In this document: positions 1-10,489 of the stretch, in pieces
How the letters are laid out: every line of letters begins with the position of its first letter
Position numbering within the stretch: position 1 is the stretch's first letter
NCBI GenBank assembly: GCA_030674185.1
Contig: JAPXFY010000030.1
Span: 42,399,795 to 42,463,794, forward strand
DNA length: 64,000 bases
Source of the DNA: Monoplex corrugatus
Lineage: Eukaryota; Mollusca; Gastropoda; Littorinimorpha; Ranellidae
Direction of reading: 5' to 3'
Program-made: the position numbers and the translations under genes
Notes under the pieces: model-generated
The model's input: only the letters and a program-made list of their open reading frames with translations
Told to the model about the DNA's origin: nothing
The model's database searches: none

Positions 1-764
1 CTTATTTGCTTATTTAAATATGGTTTTGTCAAGGTGTTGGCAGACTGAATCAACTCATTCGTGTTTTTTAATCAACGTTTAATTGATTGTAGGTGGCAGG
101 AATGGAACGAACATACTCAAAATAGTGAGAAGTATAACATATACAGTACATTTTCTGGTATGCATGATTTGAAACCCTATTTAGAGATAGATATGGATAG
201 ACATCTAAAACATACACTGACACGATTTAGGTTAGGAATATCAGAAATCACAGTTCATTATTTTAGATACAGAGCACATAGTGATCGTGATCTATTATGT
301 CCATTGTGCAAAGTATTAAAAGAAGATGAAGTACATTTTGTATTATGTTGTCCAGCGCTCCATTCTATTCGTGAGAAATGCAAAAGTTCAAAATATTATA
401 GACAACCTTCCTTATTTAAATTTGCTTTATTGATGTCATCAACTTCTACTAAAGTTGTTCGAAATTTAGCTGTATTTCTATACAAAGCGCTTAAATTTAG
501 AGAGACAGCAATTTCGTGACTCCTTTTAGAATTAATTCTACGCAACGGACGCAAGGCTCGAATATGAATAGAATGTTTGTATCTTATGTTCTTTTCGCTT
601 ATTTGTTATGCACTTGTACAAAATATTTCAGATTAGAAATAATTATACGGTTATTGCCTAGTTAATGTTTATATGATTATGAGAATGCATAATTATGTGC
701 ATCCCCCTTCTAAGGGGCTGTGGCCTATATGAATAAACCATCTGAAGTCTGAAGTCTGAAGTCT

Positions 765-767
<3 letters not shown>
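1..767 (+). mobile_element. 3' end of a non-LTR retrotransposon (ORF2 C-terminus plus tail)
   Basis: An open frame at 61-519 encodes about 150 residues ending in a cysteine/histidine cluster (CPLCK, then HFVLCCPAL), the pattern of the zinc-binding region after the reverse transcriptase of many LINEs. The frame is open at the window edge, so the reverse transcriptase lies outside. After the stop comes an AT-rich 3' UTR and, at about 736-767, four copies of a CTGAAGT-type unit following AATAAA. I read this as the short tandem tail of the element. It abuts a (CT)n tract that receptor copies 3 and 4 also have in the same place without this LINE, so the LINE probably inserted beside the tract in copy 1 only. 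The clade is not assigned. Confidence 0.7.
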
Positions 768-835
<68 letters not shown>

Positions 836-842
836 CTCTTTC
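768..842. repeat. (CT)n grading into (CTTT)n microsatellite
   Basis: A pure pyrimidine tract about 110 bp before the first receptor exon. Equivalent tracts precede receptor copies 3 (about 39385-39452) and 4 (about 48275-48358) at similar distance, so it belongs to the duplicated unit and is not a random microsatellite. Confidence 0.95.
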
Positions 843-953
843 GTTTTTTTCTAATTTCTCTGATTTTGCTTTCGGTTGGTGGGTGGGATGGTTGGTTGGT
901 TTGGGGAATAGTTTGATGGTTATATGTCTGTGGGAGTGGCCGTTTGTTTTAAG

Positions 954-3900
954 GAAACAATTCTCTGCGCACAACCTGTTGTTGGTGAAAACATCACCGT
1001 TGTCAGGGTTCATCACACCAAAAGGGGATTACGGTACACGGTTCAGCAGTAATGCTATCACCATGACCAGAGTCATCTCTGTCCCAGTTGGACATGCCAT
1101 TATGATCAGCCTGAGAAAAACGGTGAAGAACTATGCACGTGTAGGTGTCACACTGTTTTCAGACGATAATAATGGAAATCCAACTTTTGTGTGGAATGAC
1201 TATGAACGATGGTTGAATAACAGCGTGTTTCACACCCCAAGACTCATAGTTCGCTATCACAACTTTCACTGCAAGGACGTACCATGTTTCAGACTGTTTT
1301 TCTCCTTTCACCCTGAAAGTCAAACACCTCAAAAGTTACCCAGTGGACTGTTCAACTGTTCTGTTGATCACTTTTCCAGCTTTCAGCACCACCTGGACTG
1401 TAACATGAGGACACAGTGTGAAGATGGACAGGATGAAACAGAACACTGTTCCTTCAGCAGTCCTGACTGTCAAGGGTTGGTGGCGTTATGTAACCGTTGC
1501 TACAAATTTATCTATGTTCCAGACAGGGAGAGTAATACAGGTGATTTGTATCAAGCATCTAACAAATACTGCAAGTCTTTGGGTGGCACGTCTGGCATAC
1601 CCATGTGTGAGGAGGACTGGTCTGCAATGGTTGGGAATTTAGCCAGATCATACTGGTATATCCCCTACTCCATGTGGATCGGCTTGACCACAGGTGACGT
1701 CTTGTTACCCAACATGTACAGAAAGAACGTCATTAGTGAAGACAGGACCGTCTTTTACCACTCTGTTCAGTTTCAAGATGTCGAAGATTCTGTTATCAGG
1801 GGAAACAGATTATGTATCTTCAGAACTGGCAATCAGTACGTAAGGAAAGCCTGTTTTTGGAGAGTTGAATATGAGTCTCTAATTTGTGAATATAGGAAAA
1901 ATCAGACCCACCATCCTTCACAAGCAATAACATTGTCTAGGACCCCTCTTCCTTTGCAGACGCATCATTTTCTGATAACGTGTCCTGATGGTCACGAGAC
2001 ACACACATTTCTACTGTGTGGTTCACACCAGTCTGACGTGTGTGGTACAGGTCACACATCTTCTTGCACTCTATCTAACCATTTGTCACACGCACATGGT
2101 GGGTTTGATTTAACAACTGATCGCATAATTTTTGTCCCACTATTTACCTGTGAGGATGACGTCACCACGCTGTCATACACCCTGGTATGTGACTTTCTAC
2201 AAGACTGTCAGGATAAGAGTGATGAGTCTTTCTGTAACCATCCTCCTTGTGTCAACATGTTTACCTGTACTAACGGTCAGTGTGTGTCCTATGATGTTGT
2301 CTGTGACCAAGTGTTCCATTGTCAGGACGAATCAGATGAAGTGAACTGTAACGATTACAGACACAAGAAAATTGTTTGGACACCAGTTTTTCCATCTCCT
2401 GTTCTCATCAATTTCGACGGTATCAACACTTTCTTTTCTACCCAGATAAATCCAAATGAGTCCTGTCCTGGCAGCCACTATCGTTGTCCTGGTAAGCTCA
2501 ATGACTGTCTGCCTGTCTACACACGATGCAATGCGATGTACGACTGTATTGATCATGAGGACGAAGAAGGATGTAACGAACTGATGTGTCCAGGGTTTTT
2601 TCGATGCAGAACGTCCGTAATATGTCTACATGGTGACCATCTGTGTGATGGCTGGCCTCACTGCCCACTGTATGATGATGAATTGTCGTGTGATGTGACA
2701 TGTCCTGTTGGCTGTTTGTGCCAAGGTCACACATTTCTTTGCCATCAACCTTTCTCTGCTCACCTTTTCCCACAGCTCCGTTACCTGGATGTCACAGGTA
2801 CAGGAATGATTCTGTCTGATGTAAGTAATCATACCTATCTCATTCATCTGATTCTTGCCCATTGTTCTTTGACTGTCCTGTCCACCATGAAGTTGCCCAA
2901 CTTACAGTTTCTTGATCTCACTGGCAACAAACTACAACATGTCAACATGACATATTTTGTTAGTTTAGAACATCTACAGACACTGTCCCTATCCAACAAT
3001 CCTATCACCTCACTCTACTTTGATCCATCGTCTGATATTCAGCAACGTGCGCTCACAACGATAGATCTGTCATACATCACACTAACAGTATTTCATACAA
3101 AAGTCTTCTCCAAATTCTTGAAATTACAGACATTGAATTTAACGTTTACTACAATCAATACTGTGAGCACTGAGGGTTTTCAGTTTACACCAAAGTTAAG
3201 GTTATTGTACATGGAAGGCAGTCCTGTGAAAACGTTTCCACATGACATATTTAAAGATCTTTTCCATCTCCGTGTCGTATCAACATTAAATTCTAAGTTG
3301 TGCTGCAAAGATATACTACCACATAAATTTGATGATGCGTTTTGTTATTCCCCCAAAGATGAAATTTCATCCTGTGAAGATTTACTTCAATCAGCAACGT
3401 ACCGAGGGTTTCTCTGGCTGATCAGCTGTCTGTCAGTGACTGGTAACATCTTCTGTTTTGTTGTACGTCTGTGTGCACATAAGAAGAGTTCTTCGAGTGG
3501 GTTCAGTGTGTTTGTCACCAACCTGACCATGGCTGACTTTCTGATGGGTGTTTACATTGCTATTATTGGTGTGGCTGATGAACTGTTCCGTGGTAAATAT
3601 CTTTATTATGATGACACATGGACAAGCAGTGTGGCCTGTAAGGTGGCTGGTTTTCTGTCTCTGTTGTCCAGTGAAGTATCCGCTCTGACAATCTGGCTCA
3701 TCACACTGGATCGTTTCCTTGTTCTTCATTATCCATTCAGCACCTTGCGATTTGAGAGAACATCAGCAGCAGTGGCTTGTCTGCTGACTTGGTTGGCTGG
3801 TTGGTTTATTGCCTTGTTGCCTTTACTTCCAGTGACATCACACTGGGAATTCTACAGTCAGACAGGTATCTGTATTCCGCTACCAATCACTCGCAATTTT

Positions 3901-4314
3901 TTTAAAGGGTGGATTTATTCCTTTAGTGTTTTGATCGTTTTCAATTTCATTCTGTTTGTGCTTATTTCAGCTGGCCAAACTTTTATCTACTGGTCAATAC
4001 AGAAGAATTCATTGAGAACTAACACGACCAAAGTATCACGAGACTTGACCATAGCTCGACGATTGATCACTGTGGCTGTTACAGACTTCATGTGCTGGTT
4101 TCCTGTTGGACTGTGTGGATTTTTGGCGGTTGCTGGTACTTCCATACCTGGAGAATTGAACGTGGCCTTGGCTATATTCGTACTGCCCTTAAACTCTGCT
4201 CTAAACCCTTTTGTATACACCTTTAATACACTGGCAGAAAAACGAAGAAAATCCCAAGAGGCAGACCTGTTAAAGTGGCTGGAATCTCATGCTGATTTGG
4301 GTGACGGTAAATGA
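954..4314 (+). CDS. GRL101-like LDLa/LRR G-protein-coupled receptor, copy 1 (large 3' exon)
   Basis: Probable cell-surface class A receptor of the LGR/GRL101 type; ligand unknown. Counting residues from the in-frame ATG at 883: CUB-like segment about 36-145; LDLa module 159-189; C-type-lectin-like domain about 196-336; further LDLa modules about 423-451, 456-489, 528-564 and 569-603, with DxSDE-type calcium motifs in several; LRR N-terminal cysteines 607-620; leucine-rich repeats about 628-800; cysteine-rich hinge about 807-831; seven hydrophobic helices about 843-1115. TLDRF at 941-945 fills the DRY position, C919 and C997 can form the usual extracellular disulfide, and NPFVY at 1108-1112 matches NPxxY. 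The frame is uninterrupted. I place the exon start at 954, after an AAG acceptor that aligns with CAG acceptors in copies 3 and 4. The ATG at 883 gives a hydrophobic leader but lies in what looks like intron. Upstream exons are not identified. Confidence 0.88.
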
Positions 4315-4749
4315 TTACTGTATGGACTGGCTGATGTTATATTTGTATATATGACAGTATCAGGCACAGTACTGTAACTACAATATTAATCAAAGGACAT
4401 AACTCTTGAGAATTATCTCCCATGTTGTACTTCTCAGATCTAACACAGTTTGCGCTACCCATTCAGCTAGCATAGAAGCAGATACAAAGTACAAAAACAG
4501 TAAGCTCAGAACACTTCAAAAAATGGAGCGCCCAAGCCTACCTTTATACTCTGCAACTACCCCACACACAACTATGAGAGAGGAGAGAAATGTAACTATA
4601 ATATCTTCCAGTTTGTTAAAGAGCATATAGGTGACCACTTCTTTGAAGACATTTTCTATAATCTAACTTGCACATGATACACGGAGGAACACTGTTATTG
4701 TCATTTTTTGTCTCCTTTAAAAAGAAGAAAGGGATAATGTGTTCATGTC
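4315..4749 (+). other. 3' flank of receptor copy 1, duplicated after copy 3
   Basis: The sequence after the stop (for example GTTATATTTGTATATATGAC, then TTTGTTAAAGAGCNTATAGG) recurs at 42935-43150 after copy 3. It is probably 3' UTR and proximal flank. The copy here carries an extra block of about 205 bp (4387-4591), listed separately. No clear AATAAA was found close to the stop. Confidence 0.75.
4387..4591 (-). mobile_element. SINE-like insertion in the 3' flank of copy 1
   Basis: This block is missing from the matching flank of copy 3. It is bounded by a 13-bp near-identical duplication (GTAACTACAATAT at 4374-4386, GTAACTATAATAT at 4592-4604), the length expected for LINE-mediated insertion. 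On the minus strand it contains TAGCTGAATGG, a good match to a tRNA A box, followed by tRNA-like sequence with no convincing B box. The other end carries an ATAACTCT motif. Calling it a tRNA-derived SINE is inference; the insertion with target duplication is what the sequence shows. Confidence 0.6.
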
Positions 4750-5089
4750 TGTCTGTCTGTCTTATCATGGTCTGGGCCTCACTACGTTGTCACAGACAAA
4801 CCTACTAGAAGCAGACAGAATACAAGACGAGGCAATGGGATTGATCCTCAGAACCACAGCTGTTTGATCTTCCTTCAGTTACAGTCTAGACACAAAATAG
4901 AACAAGTAAAGGCATATTTCAGGGCATTGGAAAACCCACAAAAACTCACTCCATGAGATGGGTTTAGAAACAGCAAAAGACTCCAACGTGGAACATTATG
5001 AATGGGACAGGCATAAGAATCCGTTTAGCATGTGTGTCAAAAACGCTACATATGATATCACAATCACCTCTAACAATGGAAATACAACA
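4750..5089 (+). mobile_element. Jockey-like LINE fragment with internal deletion
   Basis: Recognisable by near identity to 43150-43760, where the same sequence leads into an RNase H domain. Here a region of roughly 300 bp is missing, joining the post-RT linker directly to the RNase H segment around AAAACGCTAC at about 5040. Frames are broken. Its presence after both copy 1 and copy 3 implies insertion before those copies duplicated. Confidence 0.65.
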
Positions 5090-5265
5090 TGCGACAAATA
5101 GGAACCAAACCAAAACAAAAAAAAGCACAAAAAAAGAATAAGAACGCGTATTTAATACAACAAAACAAAACATTTAATACGTTGTATTACATGCACGTTC
5201 TTATTCTTTTTTCGTTTTTTTTCTGGTTTATGTTTGCTTGAACTCGGGCAGTCACACTTGTTTTG
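5090..5265. repeat. Foldback element, short form
   Basis: Two inverted arms (about 5090-5161 and 5181-5263) share AAGAATAAGAACG and its complement, with TATTTAATAC near the centre. The same arms occur at 60.5-61.3 kb and 61.65-62.06 kb. The outer end reads GCAGTCACACTTGTTTT, shared by the other copies. Most of the central stem present in the 61.7-kb copy is missing here. Confidence 0.7.
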
Positions 5266-5344
5266 GATGCCACAAGTATATAAACTGTACTGTATCCATT
5301 TATCTTTGTGACCACCTCCAAATGTACACCCCTTCCCGACCTCT

Positions 5345-5432
5345 CCGTTCCGATTTTGATACTACTTGTTAACACGTTTCTTGATACAGATGTTCCGCAG
5401 TCAGTCATTGCCTATGTTCTGTGTCTGGTCCA
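5345..5432 (-). other. Segment of unknown role matching 45165-45250 in inverse orientation
   Basis: On the minus strand this reads as an open stretch beginning MTDCGTSVSR, and about 80 bp match 45165-45250 (+), which reads MTDNGTSVSR. Both have a TAG just before the ATG, which could equally be an acceptor AG. The minus-strand frame stays open for some 70 codons until it enters the foldback. I do not recognise the domain. It may be a fragment of an exon or of an unclassified repeat. Confidence 0.3.
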
Positions 5433-5731
5433 TACAACTAGAATGAGCTTCCCTTCTTTCTTGGACAGTCACATACTCTATCTTCCCTCAAGTCTAAGCT
5501 GAAGACATTAATTTATTTAACCTATCAGTGATTTCCCTTTGTTTGCCCCCTCCCCTCCCTCCCTCCCCCCCCCCCCCGCCATTGCTCCCATTCCCCTCCT
5601 GTCCTCCCCTTTCTGGTGCACGTGTGTTTTGTGCCCTCGTGTTTATGTCGTTGTGTGTGAATATTTTGGTGAATGATACGAGTGTGCGCTCAGATCTCAT
5701 TTGTGTATGAAGGTTTGACGTCCTATAAATT
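5433..5731. other. Unassigned stretch with a C-rich tract
   Basis: Apart from a pyrimidine/poly-C stretch at about 5546-5612 nothing is recognised. The short open frames on both strands reflect low complexity. Confidence 0.5.
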
Positions 5732-5900
5732 TCATGATGATGACGATAATAAGAATGATGATGATAATGATATGATGATGGTGATGATGATAATGATGAT
5801 GATGATTATGATGATCATCATCATTGTTATCATTGTAATCAACATCATTCTAAATATTATTTATTTCATTTATTATTAATACTATTATTACCAATATTGT
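5732..5900. repeat. (GAT)n/(ATT)n imperfect trinucleotide repeat
   Basis: Runs of GATGAT with interruptions change to ATCATT and ATT-rich sequence. No LINE 3' end adjoins it, unlike the (CAT)n tract at 6391. Confidence 0.85.
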
Positions 5901-5929
5901 TATAATTATTTTCAATATCATTATGACAC

Positions 5930-6390
5930 CTCGAATATGGCTCCACGGCGAGGTCGACTTGTGCAAAGACAACTCAGCAGACATTGGATAAAATCCACAA
6001 CAGGCCTTCCACATAAACACAGGAGTGATGAGATCAACGACCATCAAGGAAATGAGAAGCTGGCAAGCATCCAACCTCTTAACCAGCCGTGACAAGCCAT
6101 GATCATGGTGCGGGCAGACAAATTTCGGTGCCCTCCAGATCACCCTATGGGACAAAACCTGAGTATTCTTACGAACACTGGCTGAAAAAGAGCAGCATCG
6201 TCCATGAGTGCAAACGCCTGTCCTGACAGTATTAAGACCAGCTGCCAAAGGACGTACTGCCCCTGTTATCCCAGCAGGCTTGTCAGAGCCCTGGTCAGTG
6301 GGTCAGCCTGACATCAATGTCTGCACTACAATCCCCTAACTCTTTCCTGAGGATAGACAGGATGACAAGATGCAGCAGATAAAGGTCTGC
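5930..6390. other. Interspersed segment sharing its right end with the 8.2-kb and 9.2-kb repeats
   Basis: The last 90 bp (CTGCACTACAAT, CTTTCCTGAGGATAGACAGG) reappear at 8150-8190 and 9205-9245. The rest is unrecognised and has broken frames on both strands. It may be a decayed part of the same retroelement that supplies the RNase H fragment at 9.2 kb; this is inference. Confidence 0.35.
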
Positions 6391-6392
6391 AC

Positions 6393-6452
<60 letters not shown>

Positions 6453-6935
6453 GGTCCCTTTCCACATGGCCTTCGCAATCATGGCCTTCCATCTGTTTCT
6501 ATCCCTTTTTGCCTCAAGCACCTCCTCCACCCTCTTTGTCTTCAGCCACTCTACAAGTCCGTCCAATATTTTCTCCCTGGGTCTACCCGGTGCTCTCTTT
6601 CCCTCCAGTTTTCCTATTGTGACACGATGCTCCAATCCCCCTTTCCTCATAAAATGGCCTATAATGTTGCCTGTCTTTTCCTAATCTTCCTTATTAATGA
6701 TCTCCTTGTGTCTGCCTCCATCAAGACTGCCTTGTTTGTTTTCTTTGCTGTCAATCGAACTCTCCGCATTCTTCTTAGAAACCACATCTCGGCTGCCTCA
6801 ATCTTGTTCTGGCTTTGTTTGTTTATGTCCAGCCTCAAAATCCGTATAACAGTATTGGTTCTATAAACATTCAAGAACTCTCTTCCTGATGTCAATTGAT
6901 AGGCATTTGTTGGTAAGAATGCTTTTCATCTTTGT
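6391..6935 (-). mobile_element. LINE family A, 3' end with (TGA)n tail
   Basis: Minus-strand translation gives the C-terminal tail of a LINE ORF2: KMKSILTNKCLS, EAAEMWFLRRM, RLTAKKTNKAVL, RKGGLEHRVTIGKLEGKR, APGRPREKILDGL. The stop TGA begins an expanded (TGA)n tail, seen on the + strand as (CAT)n at 6391-6452. The copy is 5'-truncated near 6935 and carries frame breaks. Family A copies recur at about ten other places in the window. Confidence 0.85.
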
Positions 6936-7134
6936 CATGTGCGCAGGGTGGTGCGTGCACATGATTTTTGTGTCGTGTGCATGGAGTGATGTATGCATGA
7001 GTTTTTATGTTGCGTGCGGAAGGAAATTTTGTGTGTGCATGTGTGGTATGATTGAGTTTTTGAAAAACAGCTCACCCAAGTTGAAAACTAAAAGTGGAAT
7101 AGGTTTTGCTAGTCAGTTTCCAGAAAAACCGCCT

Positions 7135-7771
7135 TCAGAAGAGGATAAGGAAGAAGGAGAAGAAAAAGAACAAGAAGAAAGCGAAAAAGTAGTGAAAGAA
7201 AAAGAAGGCGAAACAAAAAAGAAAAGAAGAAAGAAAGAAGTAAAAAAAAGGAGAAGAAGAAGGAGAAGAAGAAGGAGAAGAGGAAGGAAAGAAGGGAAAA
7301 AGGAGAAGAAGAGAAAGAAAATGAATTAGAAGAAGAAGAAAAAAGAAAACGGCGAGAAAGAAAAAGGAGAAAAAGAAGAAGAAAAACAAAGAAGAAAAAG
7401 AAAAAATGAAGGCGAAAAAGGATAAGGAGAAGAAAAGGAACGAGAAGAGTAGGAGAGGATGAAGAAGGAGAAGAAGAGGGAGACGAGAATAGGAGATGAA
7501 GAAGGAGGGAAACGAAGGAGAGAGGAATAAGGAGACGAAGAAGAAGGAGACAGGAAAAAGGAGAGAGGAAGAGGAGACGAGGAAGAAGGAGACGAAGAAG
7601 AAGGAGAAACGAAGGAGACGAAGAAGAAGGAGACGGTGAAAAAGGAGACGAGGAAGAAGGAGACGACGAAGAAGGAGATGAGGAAGAAGGAGAAGGAAAA
7701 GAAAGAGGAGCAGGGGACGAGGAATAGAAGATGAAGAGGGAGGAGAAAACGAAGGAGGAGAGAAAGAGTAT
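7135..7771. repeat. Long homopurine (GAA/GGA/GAAGGA) tract
   Basis: For some 640 bp the + strand is almost entirely A and G, built from imperfect GAAGAAGGAGA units. Such asymmetric tracts can form triplex DNA. The Lys/Glu/Arg-rich and Ser/Phe/Leu-rich open frames over it are composition effects. Confidence 0.9.
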
Positions 7772-7954
7772 GAAGGTGCGGGTTGTGTATGTTTATGTTG
7801 TATGAGTGATGGGTGAAAGTTGGTAATAATAAATGTAAAAAAAATATATCGCAGTCTTTTTAGTGCCATTGATTGGAAGGAGTGCGTGCTGTTGCGTGAC
7901 GGACGAATGCTTTTTGCATGTGTTTGAGTGCGTGAACATGTGTACACAAAAGCA

Positions 7955-8150
7955 TGACAATCTTCTTGCATGCTCTTTTGGCTTGGCCAATTCTGCTGGC
8001 TATTTCTGTTGTGTATCTGCCGTCTGGTGAGATGATCGTTCCCAGGTATTCAAACGTATCAACCTGTCTCAAGGTTGTGCCTTTTGCTGTTATTTTACAA
8101 AGGAGATTTCTTTTTTTTTTTTTTACTGATCACCATGACCTCAGTCTTCC
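7955..8150 (-). mobile_element. LINE family A fragment, end of reverse transcriptase
   Basis: Minus-strand translation reads MRQVDTFEYLGTIISPDGR, TEIASRIGQAKRACKKI, the segment after the RT palm. Its upstream side is an A-rich stretch (the T run at 8111-8124) that matches the A expansion at 20880-20902 in another copy. It is truncated on both sides, next to the 37-bp minisatellite. Confidence 0.8.
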
Positions 8151-8164
8151 TGCACTACAGTCCC

Positions 8165-9245
8165 CTCTTTCCTGGGGATAGACAGGATGACAATGTACAG
8201 CAGAAAAAGGTCAGTACTACAGGATGACAATGTACAGCAGATAAAGGTCTGTACTACAGGATGACAATGTACAGCAAAAAAGGTCTGTACTACAGGATGA
8301 CAATGTACAGCAGAAAAAGGTCTGTACTACAGGATGACAATGTACAACAGATAAAGGTCTGTACTACAGGATGACAATGTACTGCAGATAAAGGTCTGTA
8401 CTACAGGATGACAACAATGTACAGCAGATAAAGGTCTGTACTACAGGATGACAACAATGTACAGCAGATAAAGGTCTGTACTACAGGATGACAATGTACA
8501 GCAGATAAAGGTCTGTACTACAGGATGACAATGTACAGCAGATAAAGGTCTGTACTACAGGATGACAATGTACAGCAGATAAAGGTCTTTCACTACAGGA
8601 TGACAATGTACAGCAGATAAAGGTCTGTACTACAGGATGACAACAATGTACAGCAGAAAAGGTCTGTACTACAGGATGACAATGTACAGCAGATAAAGGT
8701 CTACACTACAGGATGACAATGTACAGCAGATAAAGGTCTGTACTACAGGATGACAATGTACAGCAGATAAAGGTCTGTACTACAGGATGACAAAAATGTA
8801 CAACAGATAAAGGTCTGTACTACAGGATGACAATGTACAGCAGATAAAGGTCTGTACTACAGGGAAAGACAAAATGTACAATGACAGCAGATAAAGGTCT
8901 TACTACAGGATGACAACAATGTACAGCAGATAAAGGTCTGTACTACAGGATGAAAATGTACAGCAGATAAAGGTCTGTACTACAGGATGACAATGTACAG
9001 CAGATAAAGGTCTGTACTACAGGATGACAATGTACAACAGATAAAGGTCTGTACTACAGGATGACAATGTACAGCAGATAAAGGTCTGTACTACAGGATG
9101 ACAATGTACAGCAGATAAAGGTCTTACACTACAGGATGACAATGTACAACAGATAAAGGTCTGTACTACAGGATGACAATGTACAGCAGATAAAGGTCTG
9201 CACTACAATACGCTAATTCTTTCCTGGGGATAGACAGGATGACAA
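8165..9245. repeat. 37-bp minisatellite, about 28 copies
   Basis: Unit of about 37 bp containing AGGATGACAATGTACAGCAG, ATAAAGGTCT and GTACTAC. Copies differ by small indels (GACAACAATG, AAAAAGG) and substitutions. The flanks on both sides (CTTTCCTGGGGATAGACAGG) and the single-copy version at about 6345-6390 suggest the array grew from one segment of an older interspersed element. Confidence 0.95.
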
Positions 9246-9920
9246 TGTGCAGCAGATGGAGGTGCAGACATCCTGGCCAGATTCCCTGATTAGTAGACCA
9301 CATCATGAAGTGTTGCCACAGGGAAACACTGCACAAACTACAGAGCTAAAGCAGAAGACCTCTTGCAAGCCGCCTACATCGCTAAGACTTAGACAAAGAT
9401 CTTTTCTGTCTGATGCCATCTCAGTCATGCAGAACAACACACCGCCATCCCTGATCAAAGCACTACAAGAAGCTGCCATTGGCAGAAGACTGGTGTTGCA
9501 GTGGATTCCGACCCACTGTGGAGCCCCTGGGAATGGACAGACTGGTCACCTGGCAAAGGAGGGTGCTGCAGGAGAACAACTCAAAAAAAAAAAAGCATCA
9601 GCGAAATGAGGAGTATCATTAAAGCACTCACAACGCCAGTCATGTCCAAGGACGCCTACCGCCTGTTGTCCAGAGAGCAGCGAAGTGTCCTGGTCAGACT
9701 CTACACAGGGCACAACAGACTGAACGGTCGCATGTACCAGAAGCTGAAACTGTCACTCACCAACCAGTCGCTGTGGACGGGAAGATCAGACTGCGTATGT
9801 GCTCCACAGATGCTCCCTTTATGAACATGTGCGGCTACTGGACACTCCAATAACAACCAAGCTCCATAGCGGTTACTACGATCTGAAGAAGGCAGCCTTC
9901 TTTATCACCTGAACAGGACT
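9205..9920 (+). mobile_element. LINE RNase H and C-terminal fragment
   Basis: The + strand carries FLSDAISVMQNN, then LQWIPTHCGAPGNGQTGHLA, the end of a LINE-type RNase H domain. A second frame follows with KALTTPVMSKDAYRLL and VRLYTGHNRLNGRMYQ, the usual C-terminal region of I/jockey-type elements. An A-run at about 9585 goes with the frame change. It is a decayed fragment. Confidence 0.8.
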
Positions 9921-9959
9921 GATCGTCTGGTCTGCAAACAACAACAACTTGGACATGAT

Positions 9960-10480
9960 GACAGGTTATATCTCAGATAGGTCAGCCTTGAAACAATCTT
10001 GGTTTTTCTTCTCCTTCTTTCCAAGGTATGACATGGCGGTGTTGTAGATGGTGTCACAAATGAATTGCCATTTCTCCCAATGGTTGTGGCGACATTTGTT
10101 TGAAAGCCTTTTGCGTTTGGTCGTTGAGTATATGTGCGAAGCTGTAGGTTGGCTGACCGTAGTGATGTTGATGTGTGGGCATCTTTTGTGCTTAACGTGG
10201 TGGATCCTCTTTGGTTTCAGTTTGACTTTGATGTACTCCATGCAATGGTCCGTATCACGGTTAGCACTGTGGAAGCTGCCTGTGAGAAGTATGCTGTGTA
10301 GGGCAGTTCTTCTGGTGACGATCATGTCCATCTGACACCAATGTCTGGACCTTGGATATCTGTAGAAGACTTCATGGCAAGGGGGTTGTCTTGAAGAACA
10401 TGTTGGTAATGCACAGCTTGTAGAAGGAGCAGAGCTCCAGTAATGTCGGACCGTTGTTATTCACCTTGCCATTACCAGAG
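9960..10480 (-). mobile_element. LINE family B, endonuclease-to-RT linker
   Basis: Minus-strand frames give ELCSFYKLCITNMFFKTT, MDMIVTRRTALHS, DTDHCMEYIKVKLKPKRIHH, IYNTAMSYLGKKEKKNQD. This is the end of the AP endonuclease (the D-H pair in DTDH) and the linker before the RT. The same family supplies 12490-13380 and the RT at 55.7-56.8 kb. Frames are broken. Confidence 0.75.
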
Positions 10481-10489
10481 TGTGCAAGG

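Noticed and set aside
883..953. ATG at 883 as the true start of receptor copy 1
   Set aside because: Copies 3 and 4 show a splice acceptor at the matching place and no ATG. The leader is probably intron, although its hydrophobic character keeps it possible.
3433..3729. Minus-strand frames opposite receptor copy 1
   Set aside because: Shadows of the receptor coding strand with no domain of their own.
4387..4591. Functional tRNA gene at the A-box-like motif
   Set aside because: No acceptable B box and no cloverleaf could be drawn by eye.
7135..7971. Ser/Phe/Leu-rich 278-codon minus-strand frame
   Set aside because: Complement of a homopurine tract; stop codons are simply rare in that composition.
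8165..9245. Regular 37-bp repeats as a possible CRISPR array
   Set aside because: No spacers between repeats; tandem satellite.
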